Position numbers and translations under genes: made by a program
The notes under the pieces: model-generated
The model's input: the letters and a program-made list of their open reading frames with translations, nothing else
Told to the model about the DNA's origin: nothing
The model's database searches: none
Part shown: in pieces, positions 22,481 through 34,964 of the stretch
How positions within the stretch are numbered: position 1 is the stretch's first letter
How the letters are laid out: the number at the start of each line of letters is the position of its first letter
DNA from: Siphonodentalium dalli
Taxonomy: Eukaryota; Mollusca; Scaphopoda; Gadilida; Siphonodentaliidae
Reading direction: 5' to 3'
Assembly: GCA_032622095.1 (NCBI GenBank)
Contig: CP136068.1
Location: 9,155,314-9,219,313 of the forward strand
DNA length: 64,000 nt

Positions 22481-22780
22481 ACTTTGACTCTGTGTGGAAT
22501 ACTTATTTTCATCGTAAATAAAATAATAACTTATACCATGTTATTCTCAATTCTTTCGGATCATCATATACCCGCGTTGGGGGTAAGGGTGTGTGTGTGA
22601 CGATTATTATTGTTTATTTTTTTTTGGTGAATTAGCGAAAGATCTCTATTTTTATTTATTTTATTTATTTTTTGACGGCGACGTCGAACCTTCTTACAGG
22701 GTGAAAACCGCGTCAAGATCCGACTTCTAGAACTCTAGATAAGTCATGTTATGTCCATTGCCCTTGCGGCTGTGACGTCA
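22481..22780. other. Spacer between PC4-like frame and right TIR
   Basis: AT-rich with AATAAA at about 22518, a poly-T run and ATTTTTATTTA repeats. No further gene seen. Confidence 0.6.
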
Positions 22781-22880
22781 GTGATCCTTCAGCTTTAACC
22801 GCCTGATATAGTTTTTCAACTCCTCCGAAACTACCTGGTTTACTCGGGTCATAATACAGAGAATGTAGATATTCATCCAT
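22781..22880 (-). pseudogene. Integrase 5' end carried in the right TIR
   Basis: The TIR copy begins the integrase frame at 22880 (MDEYLHSLYYDPSKPG) and keeps 33 codons in one frame before the TIR boundary cuts it off. It confirms the true integrase start used for the left copy. Confidence 0.8.
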
Positions 22881-23385
22881 TACTGCATATTTCGATTTCC
22901 AGAATTTTCGGTAGCACCTCACGTACGATATGTCGTTGATTCTGTATACCCGTTATTAAAATAGATCCACTCAGGTGACAAGCGAAGTGAATACCCTCAG
23001 TGTAGAATGTCACAGCAGGAAAAATTTCTGGATAATAGTTACCACCAAGATATTCGACCAATAACCTTAATGATAATGCGCTGCATTTATGAATGGCTGA
23101 CATGGTAATTATACGAACTCTGGACAGGCATACTGGGTATCCCATTTTTTTAATTATTCTGGCATACTTTCACAGTCTTCGAATTCCATCTTGCGCGTGA
23201 CTAGCGGCTCCGGTACACATAAGTTTACCCGTCTTATAGAGCCAGCATGATCCGCCGATAGAACGATTCCTCCAAATTAAGAAACCCCTCTTACATATGA
23301 CGTTACGTAGTGCATTAGCCAAATATATCACATCCACAGAACATCCTAACTTACTGGAACATACTACATTAGTTACGCGTACCAT
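22873..23385 (-). pseudogene. TATA-binding-protein-like protein, right TIR copy (nonsense mutation)
   Basis: Same gene as 11780-12291. It starts at 23385 (MVRVTNVVCSSKLGC) and reads KLMCTGAAS, then a CGA-to-TGA change at 23170-23172 stops it where the left copy has Arg. Downstream the frame is open to 22873 and includes the second-repeat motifs GGNYYPEIFPAV and SGSILITGIQ uninterrupted. So the two TIR copies carry different lesions. TATA-like boxes lie at 23436-23445 (CTATAAATAG, minus strand) and about 23415-23420. The EIFPAV segment corresponds to the strongly conserved E-L-F-P-G stretch of the second TBP repeat, which strengthens the assignment. Confidence 0.8.
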
Positions 23386-24130
23386 AGTGACAACATTATG
23401 ATATACACGTTACATTTTATACCACGGAACTTCGTCTATTTATAGTAGGGGCCGGAAGTAGGTACCCCGTCGACAAACTCAATAGACTCGTCCATAATGT
23501 CGAGGCCTCGTGACCTATTGACAAATTAACGATAGATGTGATTATTATCGTATAAATAATAATAATTTGACAGAAATATACAATCTCTGATCTAGGTACT
23601 TTCAGGCCGAGCCAATCCCACTTTTCTGAAGAACCGTCACTCTCCATAATAAAATAGTATAACTTAGTACGGTCACAACCCCTATAACAATAGCCATCAC
23701 GTGACGTGGAAAATTTGAATTTTTTTAAGTTTTTTGAAATTAGTGAAATTTGTGAAGTTTTTGAATTTTTTTTAAAATTTTTGAATTTTTGAAGTTTTTG
23801 AAGTGTCACTTTAACATTATCCCCCCAGTGAGAGCCTATTGTCCCTTTAACATTCAAGACTGAAGCTACCCCCACCGAGATCATCATGTGATATACATGT
23901 AGATAATATACCATTCATATGGAGAAGTCTGGATATAACCAGCGGGTCATGTCCGGACATGCCCAACCGGTATACAAATAGACCATGATGCAATGCGTGG
24001 GTGGACTGCGGAGAATATAGGTCAAACTGTCTAGACTAACCCCAACTGGGGTACTGCAGAGAATATAGGTCATGTATTTCGGATAGAGTTATCGTTCCTG
24101 ATCTGGGACCAAACAGGCGGGGTATCATCA

Positions 24131-25875
24131 TCAAACCAAAAGACCTTGTCGTTTTTATATTTAATAGATATCATATCCACATTAATTATCATCAACGCAG
24201 AATTAATGTTCTATTTCAATTCAATATGTTTCGTATTCCAATCAATATCAAACATATTGATTGGAATACGAAACATATTACCATATTATTTCTGGTAATA
24301 TTCAATGATCGCAGTTGAAATTTTAATAACTACCGTTTACAAACTAATAATTAATTATCTAATTAACGGTAGGGGTGCCACCGGGGACGTTGAATATACT
24401 TGGTTCAAGTGACGTAAGGTATATTCGTGGTGGGAACCCCTGATCTATTTAGTCTATGTGAATATTGCTGACGTCACGTGGACCGATGTCCTCCACTGAT
24501 TATATTAATATAGTGCTTCCTCCAACCACAGGAAGTTTGATATTGAATGAGTCTCCCGCCAACCTGACATTTGCGACCTTTACGATTTGATCTATAAGAT
24601 AGTGTTTTCTCCTTACTACCCTATTGGATGACGCGTGATACCTGAATCTAAATCTATTTTATTGCAAACCTTAAACGTAATATTCGAAGTTTCTGTTGTG
24701 CACATGCAATAGAAACTATCACTGTAATCAATATATTAAAGAGCGTGTATTTAATATTGGACTCATTCAGTGGACTATGCAAACTGACACTTATAATACA
24801 GACATCATTGGTGGGTTTTTTATATACTATATAGAGTTAAAGGCGCTCAATCCGATTCGATGGTCCCCATATAAGCAGATTCCAACAACAACAACATTGT
24901 TTTAAATGCCGCTTCAGTTACCAGAATCGACTAATTGCACAAAAATAATGATAACCACTGCCAACTGTAGCATAAATTTGCCACAAAGATGTTATTAATC
25001 AACATATTAAACATATTAAAAGTGTGTACATTAAAATCATTAAGCAGAATTGGCGACAAGTTAATACAGATACTATATCTTATGAAGATTATTAGTAAAC
25101 TTTCTGATCCAAAATAAAAAATCTTCCAACAGAAAATATCTTAAACCTGCCGCTCACTAGTTTTATGAACAGCGCGGTGAAAATATTGCACGGAATGCTG
25201 ACACACGTACCACAGTTGCAATGGCATAGTAGGTGTGACAATTTATTATCGTGCAATTTTGGTGACAATTGGTCGACATATTTCTGTGCCATAGCTAGCG
25301 TGTCGCCTGCTGAGTTTCCGCACAATGAGTTGACTCGACCAATTAACCCATGGCGTTTAACCAAGGCTTATCTCTACTCATTACGTTTTGCTGCATTGTG
25401 TTCTCTACGATATATATATATAATTGCACGATCGATCGTCCAGAATTGTGTTTGACCGTCGCAATTCTTCACTCATGCACATATCATGCATTCAGTACGT
25501 TTTGTTGATATGATCTCAATTCATGTTTATCCACTTATATAAATTCCATGCGTATTAAGACAGTTCCCCAATTGCGGTTTTTATTTTTGCGACGTTTAGT
25601 TCTCCGCATGATTCCGCTAATATTATCATGTGGGCCAATGAACCTGTGTCGGAACTGTTGGGGGAACTGCAGCTGTGAGACAGTATCTGGAATAAACAAA
25701 GCGAACTATACAATGACCAAAAACAAGAAAAAGACTGATTATAACGAACTTTGGAGGACTCATTATGCGAATATGCAGCGGGCGACATTGCTCGCTATGA
25801 CATATTAATTATGACAACCAATTGTCACCAAACTCCACCATATATAATTGTCACACTATGCCATCGCTACTGTGA
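24131..25875. other. Gene-free stretch between Polinton and DDE transposon
   Basis: Contains a 26-bp-arm palindrome at 24223-24279 and, at about 24838-24990, one copy of a dispersed repeat (AAAGG.(C/A)CTCAATCCGATT...GGTCCCCATAT) also found at 43.9, 50.85 (reverse) and 51.6 kb. Open frames at 25.1-25.8 kb on both strands show no recognisable domain. Confidence 0.5.
24223..24279. repeat. Palindrome (26-bp arms)
   Basis: AATATGTTTCGTATTCCAAT and its extension are followed, after a 5-base loop, by the reverse complement. It lies about 90 bp outside the Polinton right end. Confidence 0.9.
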
Positions 25876-25907
25876 TATATGAGTCAATATCAATTTTGGT
25901 CAAAATT

Positions 25908-27443
25908 ACAGATATGCCACATGACATTTTTTTAGTTCCGATAATGGGGAAAGTTGTTATCATTTCGCGATATATAGCTATTGAACTGGAAGAAACGACT
26001 TAAGTTCGAGCTTAAACATCCACCACTGATATTTTATGATGCTATGAATGGTGGATGTCTGGAAATTATGTCTCTTCTGTAACAGTATTGTCATCTGGTA
26101 TATCATTTTTCAGAATAGAGATATTGGAGTACTTTTTGATCCGAATTGAGTATTGACCGGTAATGCATAGATCGAGAAAACATTTACCCTTTGAATAGCT
26201 GGTTTTCAATAGGGGCCACAATGGAACACATTTTTCTCAGAAAAAATTAATTTCAACACAACATTAAACTTTATTAAATCAAGATAATCAAATGTCACAC
26301 ACTTTCTAACATAATATTGAATTGGACACTCCTTGTCCGTCAAATATTGATCAAAACTGGAATTGAAATATATAACGTTTCATTTATAGATGAAAAAATA
26401 ATATGCGTTACACGACGGATTTCAGCGCAACACGAAAGACACATATTTGCTACGGGGTGGACAATATCTGATAAATTTATGTATAAAAGCCATGTCGAAA
26501 TCCAGAGTTACGAAATATGCTAACAAGATGATAAAACCTGTTATTCATAAAGAAAATACAGCGACGAACAACACAATCAGGATATCTGACGTTTGGTATA
26601 CGATGTAGGTACAGTAAGGACCACAACGTTACACAACTGACACAGTCATATGCGAAATGTCATTTGTATACATTATAGGTATCATTATCATGTACTGGCA
26701 TCAGCGCAAATTCAATATTATGGCGATTCTCGCGAGAATTCATGTCCCAAATATTTAATGATGTTTTCTGACGCGTATTTCTATATCAATATATGATTAT
26801 GCGTTACAGTAAAGATTACACGATTGACAAAAAAAGGCGCATAGCATATATACAGGCTATTATATAAAACGAGGTTCAATTTGTGGAATTTCTTTTCATA
26901 ATAAATGCCCCACTGATTTTTAAACATTTATTACACATATGGTATAACGAATATTGTTAACTGAATACCATCGTGTCTTGTGCTATAGTAAATAAATTGT
27001 CGTTACACGATAGACATTGGTTATAGTCGGGTGAACACTCTATCCCTTGCTTTATCAGATGAAATAATATGAACGTACACTAACATTCGATTGTGTTTAA
27101 ATATAATACATCTATGTGGTGAAGAGGTGTCCGCGTACTGGACAATATGTAAGGATAAAGAATATTGTGTGTAGGTTAAACTATTGTGATAGATTCGAGT
27201 AACGTACGGCAGGGATATGCTATGGGATTATCCGGATACATGTAAATTAGCACACATTGTATATTTGAATCCCTTTCGTATATACCTGTCTCATTTAGCT
27301 TTGTGCTCGGTTGAGATAAATTAAAACAAGTGCATGTCCATGTTTCATAAATATAAGTACATGTTCCTGGTGTTAGATAAGCTATCCCGATGCACGTTGC
27401 TCGAATTCATCATTACAAGCATGAATTCCACATTCATTATATT
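25908..27443. other. Left flank of the DDE gene, non-coding
   Basis: AT-rich, with scattered GTTACA motifs; no gene seen. Confidence 0.5.
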
Positions 27444-27495
27444 CACAGGTCCCCAGAACAAAAATTGACCACAATTTTTGTTCTGGGGATCTGTG
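27444..27495. repeat. Hairpin downstream of the DDE-like gene
   Basis: CACAGGTCCCCAGAACAAAA and the following bases pair with the reverse complement after a short loop (24-bp arms with one mismatch). It sits 55 bp beyond the stop codon of the minus-strand gene and could form a strong RNA stem in its 3' region. Confidence 0.85.
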
Positions 27496-27549
27496 ATTAT
27501 ATTCACATATAAAAAAAAGTATATTAGAGAGGTGAAGTAATGATAACTT

Positions 27550-30500
27550 TTAAAACAGTTTACTCATCGCCGAGTCCCACGCACATTCCCCAACAGCGAA
27601 ATGTGAATGAGACCCCTCGATCAGTTGTGGATCTGGAATAAACGAGATCACTTCATCATAATTGTACCAAGAAATGTCATTACATTTTTTCGGCCAGCAA
27701 AAGCAGTTAGAATATTTAACGCCAACACGCTTCATGCATTTAACAAGCAATTCACGCTCAGACATTTCTTCTACAATACCAGGGTATATAGATTTTTGAT
27801 ACTCAACCAGTACGTACTTATTCACACCAGGAATCATGCTATCTGCCTCTCCATTCGCACAACACTCACTCATCGGACCTACCTCTACAACCACGCCTCT
27901 ACCTTTCTCAGCCTTCATCTCCTCACATATATCCCCATCTCCAAAAACTACACCCGCATCCTGCACGCCGCATTTATTAACCACGCTACCACCTTGCTCA
28001 ACCACCGTCTTCTTACATATCTGCTCGCCCCGTATTTCCGCGGCAACCTCTACATGTGAACCTTGGTGCATGCTCGACTCATAATTCTTGCAATAATCGT
28101 GTTCAACGCAGCTTCCATCAACTATGTCCTCATCACCAACAGTCACATCGACGCGCACACCACTCTGCTCACAACTTTCACTCACCACGCTACCTTGCTC
28201 GACCTCCACCTCCTCACATTTCTCCTCACCACCCACAACCACTTCCGCTGCAACATCAAACTCAAACGCGCTAATCTCGCTACAAACTGTATCTGCCTCC
28301 GCAGTCGTGCATATCTCCTCACCCACAACGACCACATCGCTCGACTCACAACATGCATTAACCACGCTACCACATTCCTCAACCTCCATCTCCTCACATA
28401 TCTCATCACATATCTCACGACTCCCCACAACCACATCTACCAGCACATCACTCGACTCACAACATTCATTAACCACGCTACCTCGTTCCTCAACCTCCAT
28501 CTTCTCACCCCCAATCCCCACATCTACCAGCCCACTGCTCGACTCACAACATTCATTAACCACGCTACCACCTTGTTCAACCACTATCTCCCCACATGTC
28601 TCCTCGCATATCTCCCGATCTCTCACAATCACATCTAACAGCACACCACTCGACTCACAACATTCATTAACCACGCTACCACCTTGTTCAACCACTATCT
28701 CCTCACATATCTCCTCACATATCTCCCGATCCCTCACAGCCACATCTACCAGCACACCACTCGACTCACAACATTCATTAACCACGCTACCTCGTTCCTC
28801 AACCTCCATCTTCTCACCCTCAATCCCCACATCTACCAGCACACCGCTCGACTCACAACATTCATTAACCACGCTACCACCTTGCTCAACTTCTTCGCGT
28901 ATCTCCCCACCCCTTGCAATCCTACTGCCATCACATACGCCTTTACCTCTCACATTACGTGTTCTCTTTACACACCGTTTCACATTCCTCCGAGCCACAA
29001 TACGCTTTTCGAATTTCTTTGCAACTTGCACAACTACATTCTCGGCAACTTTGTCGCTCTCATCAATCACATATCTCTTATTCGGAACTACGTTCTCACA
29101 AATAACTTCAACGCAAGGCGCAACTCTTACTGATTCACCCCTATCTTCAACACAAACTTCTGCATCCTGTTCCCCTTTACCACCTGTCTCGCTCACCTGG
29201 CTTTCAAAATTAGCAGTTTTAAATGCATGACCCTTACAAATACCACTCTCACTGTCACATTCACAGCTAGTGTCTCTGAAAGAAATGTTCAGTGGTGTAA
29301 CCGACTTCAATTGATGAATCCTCATAGTTCCGCTAACTGTTTTCAATGTTCTGTTATTCAGCAAACTTTGTCCTTGATTTATTAGGTCATCGCTAACAAA
29401 TTTGGTTGCAATAGAACTGCCTTTCAGTTGTTCAACAAAGGACTCGGCCGATGTAATGTCACCACCATACTTCACAAAGTTATCTGCCGTTCTCTTTACC
29501 GAGCCTCCGATCGCGTCTGGTGTTCCCTTGCCGTGGCCGGCCTCAAAAAAGTTCCACACGACCCGTTTGAATCCAAGTGTGTACGGCTGTGTCGATAACA
29601 AATAGAAATTTCCCTTCTGCCTATATTGTGTCGTAGGTCCGTCACTGAACACTTCCAAATGATCAATATTCGGATGCTCTTTTGTAATGTCATTTAACAC
29701 AGGTTTTAGATGAGCCCATATGGCTCCTGGATCATGACTCAAATTGTTAGATACAGTGCAGAATGTGTTTGGGGTGGTTGTTGTTCCGATGAAGTACACA
29801 CCTGTGTGTAGCGAGAGTTGTTTCTTAGAAGCACCAAAGTGCATACTTTGAATCTCCGTCGACAACTTACAAACATAGTTTTCTGAAAAATCTATGTGTA
29901 TAATGCACTCATTGTCTTTTACATTTTCTTTTCTTAGTTTCATGTACGCAAATTGTGTACGAATATTGAAGACGTGTTTCTTATAGCGCGGTAGATTATC
30001 TTGGAATTGATCGATAAGTTCGTGCACCGATCCTTTCACAATCTCTTTAACTGTCAGGGTTATGTCTTTTTCTGTACCTTTGATTATTCTTTTTTCCTTT
30101 TTGCTGATCCATTGGGTCCATTCGATGTGTTTGTTTTTGGTATTATACTTTGGTTTTTGTTTCTTGCATTTTGTACAGGTGCTGTACATACAGTCTTTGC
30201 TTTTTCTGTTACACACGATTTCTTTTAATATATCTCCCATGTCACTTGTTTCTGTCACCTTATGATTTCCCAAGGCTTTCGCCATAAAAAAAAGTGTTTT
30301 CACACAGTTTACATAAACATGTACTCCTGTCACTTTCATTTGGAAATTTGACCCAGAATGGTCTCAGACGACAAAATGTCGTGTAACTTAATTTTGTCTG
30401 AATTTCCATACACCATTTCATGTATAAGTTTTTCATAGAATCGTTTAAAATTCTTCTTTGCTTCTTGACCTTTTTCGAAGTCACAGTATTTTTTTTGCCT

Positions 30501-31282
30501 GCGGCCATTCTGGATACGTCATCTCTTTCATAGAACTCTCTGACGGTTTTACACAATCTCCTGGACAACGAGCTTACTCGAGCTCTCTTCCTATCACTGG
30601 TATTGGAATTCACACCACACAACTTAAACGCTACAGTTTTCAGTCTATACTTCCTCATTATTGATCCAGCTAGAACTACTGACAGTTGCTTTCTCTCCCC
30701 CTTCCGTTTGGATGACGTATATGTGTGTTTTAGCTGATCTACGAGGGCATGGTGGAAAACGAGCGTTTTCCTAACGGTTTTGTTTGACAGATTACGAAGC
30801 AGTTTCCGGGTTTTGGTTTTTGGTGTATCGGTAGTATGGTCAATTTGTTTTCGCTTTTCTAATTCACGTATCCATCTTTTCTTGTATAGTTGTACTTTCT
30901 TTCTTTCTTCGTTTAATTGTGTTTTAAGAAGGTTGTTGTCTCTGTAACATTGTGTTTTTTTTTTACCCAATCGCTTTGCCGACTGGGGATTCTGTCGTGA
31001 TGGACCAGCAATTTCATCACCGGGGACAGGCGACGCGGGTGGTGTTATCAAATTTTCCATTTTCTGTTGTTTCCTTCTTAGTTGTTTCTTGTTTTCTCGC
31101 CAGCTTTTCCGTGCTGCCCGGAGTTCTCTCTTGGTCATGTCTTTTGCACATTTCTTTTTCCCGCTTTCTATATCAGATTTATATTTTACTTTCTGTTTTG
31201 TTAGGTAATCTCTTCGGCGTTCTGAATCTGCATCTCTATTCAACCGGAACTTTCTCTTTCTTTCGGCGTTTGACATCGCCAT
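27550..31282 (-). pseudogene. Large DDE-type transposase-like protein with internal repeat array, one frameshift
   Basis: Best start is the ATG at 31282 (MAMSNAERKRKF), a basic coiled N-terminal domain. The frame continues to FYRLRPFWVKFP-like sequence and a Cys pair (CLCKLC), then an 8-base A run on the plus strand (30286-30293) shifts it; the rest is open from 30339 to the stop at 27550. Candidate catalytic acids, numbered in the second frame, are D150 (HIDFSENYVC), D233 (VFSDGPTTQYR) and E266/D275 (NFFEAGHGKGTPDAIGG), the spacing of an RNase-H-like DDE/D transposase. A Cys-rich zinc motif (CMYSTCTKCK) precedes them. Residues of about 490-700 are a Cys/Glu/Val-rich tandem array, and the C-terminus (VLVEYQKSIYPGIV...FCWP) looks like a small SH3/tudor-like module. 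I recognise this as a multi-copy invertebrate protein type but not as a named superfamily. Confidence 0.7.
28340..28900 (-). repeat. In-frame coding repeat array in the DDE-like protein
   Basis: About six copies of a unit built on GSVVNECCESSGVLVDV followed by a variable (R/G)xREICEEICEE- or GGEKMEVEE-type linker. DNA identity between units is high and in-frame. More divergent units continue to about 27960. The antisense strand is also open here, which is a by-product of the composition. Confidence 0.9.
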
Positions 31283-33900
31283 ACCTTCAATAAAAAAACA
31301 AAGATTTGATGTAATTTTATTTGTATTATGTATAAATGTGTATACAGGAGAATGCGTCAGAATAACACCATTCGTGTCTAATTTAGTATTTAGCAAACCG
31401 ATTTAAAAACCGAATCAATAAGTCGCGAATGGTGTTACTCTCATTATCTTGTATTATATCGACTTCAGTACATGTACACGGCTCTCCGTATATACGCTAT
31501 TATATATATGGACCAATATCATGTCGGCGAAATACTCCAGCCAACCGTACACGCGGGGTACTATTTCTGAAGTGTAGGCTTACAATTTAATGAGCATTAT
31601 GTTCTATTATATGACAAACCCGCAACAATCCTATGAAATTATGTCGTGAATTTTGAATTGACTCAACTCGGATGTAAATGGCAATAGTGTATTGTTTCTG
31701 TGACAGTTTTGTCATCGAATCTTCAAAATAAATATAATATATTCAGACTAATACCTCACACGCGTACTGTGCAACATATAGTTGTCCTTCGTGTAACGTA
31801 TTTGACGTAACAGCTGTCCTTTACATATGTCCTTTACACTGCCTATGACCTAACTTGAATCACCTTTATTGGCACTGTACTGTGTAAATATATATATTGT
31901 TGATCAGTTATGTCTTTGCTACATCGTGACACAATTCATTACTATATGGGACAATATGTTGTAACACTTTACAAGAACATGTCCTTCCAATAACACTGGC
32001 TGTATGTATGTAACAACCACTCAAGTTGTGTTCGATCGTGCACACAATGAATACACACGACTAATATAACTAACGAAAAGCATTATAATATACATTTAAT
32101 TCTTATTGTCGCAGTTCGGAAGCCTTCCCTGAAACAAAATATCGACATAACATACACGAACATACTTAACCTAACAACAATATCTTTCGTGTAACAATAA
32201 AGCAAAAACCTCAACGCTAGGAAACGTAATATTTTCAAAATCAGAGAACTATTGCTAGGTGAATGATAAATAAAGTATTGCTCAATCATTGGCACATCAT
32301 GTGCTATATTTCCCGGCACACTGGAAAGTTTAAGGCATCAGGAAACTCAGGCAGATCGTACACATGGCATTGGATGTATTTAATGTAACGGACACACGCT
32401 TTCAGAAGAGCGTACATGATGTTGTGAAGGAATTGGCACGCGTGATTATTATAACTTAGCGAACTCATTATAATACATTTTACCCCATGTCCATATTGTT
32501 TAACAGACGTCCCCCTAACGCATAATTAACTCACAACGTATCAATATCCTTACTATAACATACATATATCCCTCGTGTAACACTAATTTCCCAAATTTAA
32601 CACTAGAAAGGTTACTATTATACAAACCAGAAAAATAGTTCGAGTTGAAAGATAAACATAACCAATTAAATATTATGTATATCGTGTGATATATTTCCGC
32701 GGCAAAGAAAAGAGAAAAAATTATTAAATTCCACAGGCATGTCCTCTGGATAACAATTGTTGTATTTACTGTAACGGCCACTCGATTTGAGTTAGATCGT
32801 ACACGGAATCATGTTGCAACCGAAGGAATAACTAATAAAAAGTAACAGTCTCGTTATAATTGATGTTTTCTCCCGGCTATCATGGTTTCATAACAATTAC
32901 ATGAAATGCAAAATCGACTTACCGCATAAGAACATCTTTAATGTAACATAAACATATCTTTCATGTAACGAAAATTCAAAACATCGACGCACGAAAATGA
33001 TAATATTTTCCAAATCAAACACATTTTGTAATCTGAAAGAAGAACAAGACCCCAGTTACACCCTCTAGATATTTCAGCTTGGTGTTGCGTGTGTTCACGC
33101 ACAAACAGCCTCTGTAAACGGCAGCCTTCCCCTTTCGTTACAGTATTGGTCTCTCCTGTAACGTTTTGGCCTGTTACAGCAGAGAACGTTACAGTAGAGA
33201 AGTACAGACCATTCTGGTCACGGCACTCAATGAGTTCTCCCTCCAGTATGGCGAAAATAGGGAAGTTTAAAATACACCACAGTGGCTTCGGAAACATTTA
33301 TTTGAAATATAATTATACATATGTTATAGCGAACAAACATGCGTTATTTAAAAGACGACTTTGAAAAGTACGCGAGGGGGTCAACCTACCTATTATATAA
33401 TTGTGCTATCGCAAGTTGTTTTTTTATTCAGACGACTCCCTTTTCCGATATTGCGACGTACACAGTGTCACGGAGCACAAAATACGGAGATTATAAATAT
33501 CAGGGATACGTCATTATTTCAAGTAAATAGCACTTCGTTACATGAGAGACAAAATGCTGAGGTACAAAGTTTCTGAGCAATTTTCGCTTAGTTAAGTTCA
33601 ATCTTGGGTGGTGTATATATGACAGTAGTTCATATCAAGAACTAAACTAATGATATGCCAGAGGATTTTCTCGGTGGCATGTAGTTAATATATCGAAATT
33701 TCGATTTTAGCCTGTAAAATTTTCCTGGGGACAGGCCATTTTGGTCAAATCTGGCCATGAATGAGCCCATTACATACATATATACCCGAACATCACGCTT
33801 ATTTGTGTGTGTATGTTATGACAGTGATGGAGATGCACACTGGGAACAATAGTTGGGATCCGCACGTTGCATTATGCACTCATCATTCACCGAGGACATG
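31283..33900. other. Upstream region with diverged tandem units and TGTAAC motifs
   Basis: No gene. TAACACCATTCG and its reverse complement pair at about 31363-31434, just upstream of the DDE-like gene. Between 31.8 and 33.0 kb about three diverged units of roughly 400 bp share CGTGTAACA..A, ATATTTCC(C/G)C(C/G)GC and GATCGTACAC blocks. Between 33.15 and 33.2 kb there are four clustered TGTAAC/GTTACA sites. Confidence 0.5.
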
Positions 33901-34685
33901 AATTTTGACCAAAATTGATATTGACTCATATACGTGTGTCCGCAGCCATTCTGTGTTTCGACCGCAATAGTGTAGCAAGGGGGAAAACTCTATCTTGCAG
34001 GTTATATCGCAAAGGTCGGGTTAGTCTGCTACTTATTCAGTAATCGGTATCAAATATTCAATATACCTGCCCTCCGAATATTTTCACTCAGTAAACAATT
34101 AATATATTGAATTTATTCCGTGTCTTTCAAAAGAAATCAGAATTATTTTTTGTTAAACTATTGGTTTAAAGATACCTTCAATGTATAGTCAATTTTGGAC
34201 TGTAACCGTGGATCCGCGGACAATTTAATCTTCCGCGGACAACTAAGTCGGATAACTGGTGTGTACCAGAAGTAGGACATCGATACGCATTACATTTAAT
34301 AAATATATAAGACTGACGGTGTGTGTTGTAAATTTGAATTAAAATTCATGAAAATAACCACTTTGAGAAAGATTATTCACCATTTCTATTTGATCACCCA
34401 GCCGGAGTGTTTCACGTCACATAAAAAATGAAGGAAATCATACCTGCTTGAATTTCAATAATCAGAAAAAAACATTGGCTTATGACCAATGTTGTGCTTT
34501 CGTGTTTGGCATTTTCAGTGTGAGGTCTAAAATATCAATATTTTTTACTGCGACCCTGACGCTACTTTAAAAAACACGAAACTGGAATGTAAAAGTCATG
34601 CCCGGCGATATCAATTTTTTATTTCCAAAAAGTTTTCACAGATGACAGTCTTTCATATTATATATGCACGGAAGCGTATTCGGCA

Positions 34686-34964
34686 CGTATTCGGGACATG
34701 GTAGAAAAAAATAAACTCAAAATTTTGACTTTTTATCTCATAATTTTGACTTTCAAACTGAAAATATTTTGACTTTTTATCTCTAAATTTCGACTTTCTA
34801 AGTCAAAATTTTCACTTTTTATAATTTTCTAAAAATATAATCACACTGCTTATTCTATTTTTAGAAAATTCTATAAAGTCAAAATTTTGAGTTTGAAAGT
34901 CAAAATTTCGAGATAAAAAGTCAAAATTTTGAGTTTATTTTTTTTCTACCATGTCCCGAATACG
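34686..34964. repeat. Foldback element (about 100-bp arms)
   Basis: CGTATTCGGGACATGGTAG at the left is mirrored by CTACCATGTCCCGAATACG at the right. Inside, both arms are made of AAATTTTGACTTTTTATCTC units, giving an almost complete hairpin. Non-coding MITE. Confidence 0.9.

Larger units (their letters stand above)
11104..24130. mobile_element. Polinton/Maverick element with TBP-like and PC4-like genes
   Basis: Thirteen kilobases bounded by long terminal inverted repeats (11104-12383 and 22781-24130). Plus strand: TBP-like, integrase, minor-capsid-like, basic protein, major capsid. Minus strand: two small conserved proteins, FtsK/HerA-type ATPase, protein-primed DNA polymerase B. This is the standard Polinton gene set except that no adenovirus-type maturation protease is visible. 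Extra genes are a TBP-like frame in each TIR and a PC4-like frame at about 22.2-22.5 kb. Several genes carry frameshifts or stops, so the copy is inactive. A 6-bp target-site duplication, expected for Polintons, could not be identified beside the ends I delimited (TGATGATACCCCGCCTG); the true ends may lie a few bases away. Confidence 0.95.
22781..24130 (-). repeat. Polinton right terminal inverted repeat
   Basis: Reverse complement of 11104-12383 with scattered substitutions. It includes about 150 bp (23573-23720) absent from the left copy, and a shorter AAATTTCAAAAA array. Confidence 0.95.
25876..33932. mobile_element. Candidate 8-kb DNA transposon around the DDE-like gene
   Basis: A 32-bp inverted repeat, beginning TATATGAGTCAATATCAATT, lies at 25876-25907 and as its exact reverse complement at 33901-33932. 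Between them is a single large transposase-like gene. The flanks inside the repeats are rich in GTTACA on the left (about 26.4, 26.6, 26.8, 27.0 kb) and in the reverse complement TGTAAC on the right (many between 31.8 and 33.2 kb), which could be sub-terminal binding sites in mirror orientation. No target-site duplication was found and the outer ends may extend further. Confidence 0.55.

Noticed and set aside
25165-25808. Plus-strand frames of 86-96 codons with protein-like composition
   Set aside because: No domain, no splice context, no codon-level support; not reported as genes.
28124-29230. Long plus-strand open frame (368 codons) and companions at 27607-29133
   Set aside because: Antisense to the repeat array of the DDE-like gene; Ser/Thr/His-rich periodic translation reflects the coding repeats on the other strand.
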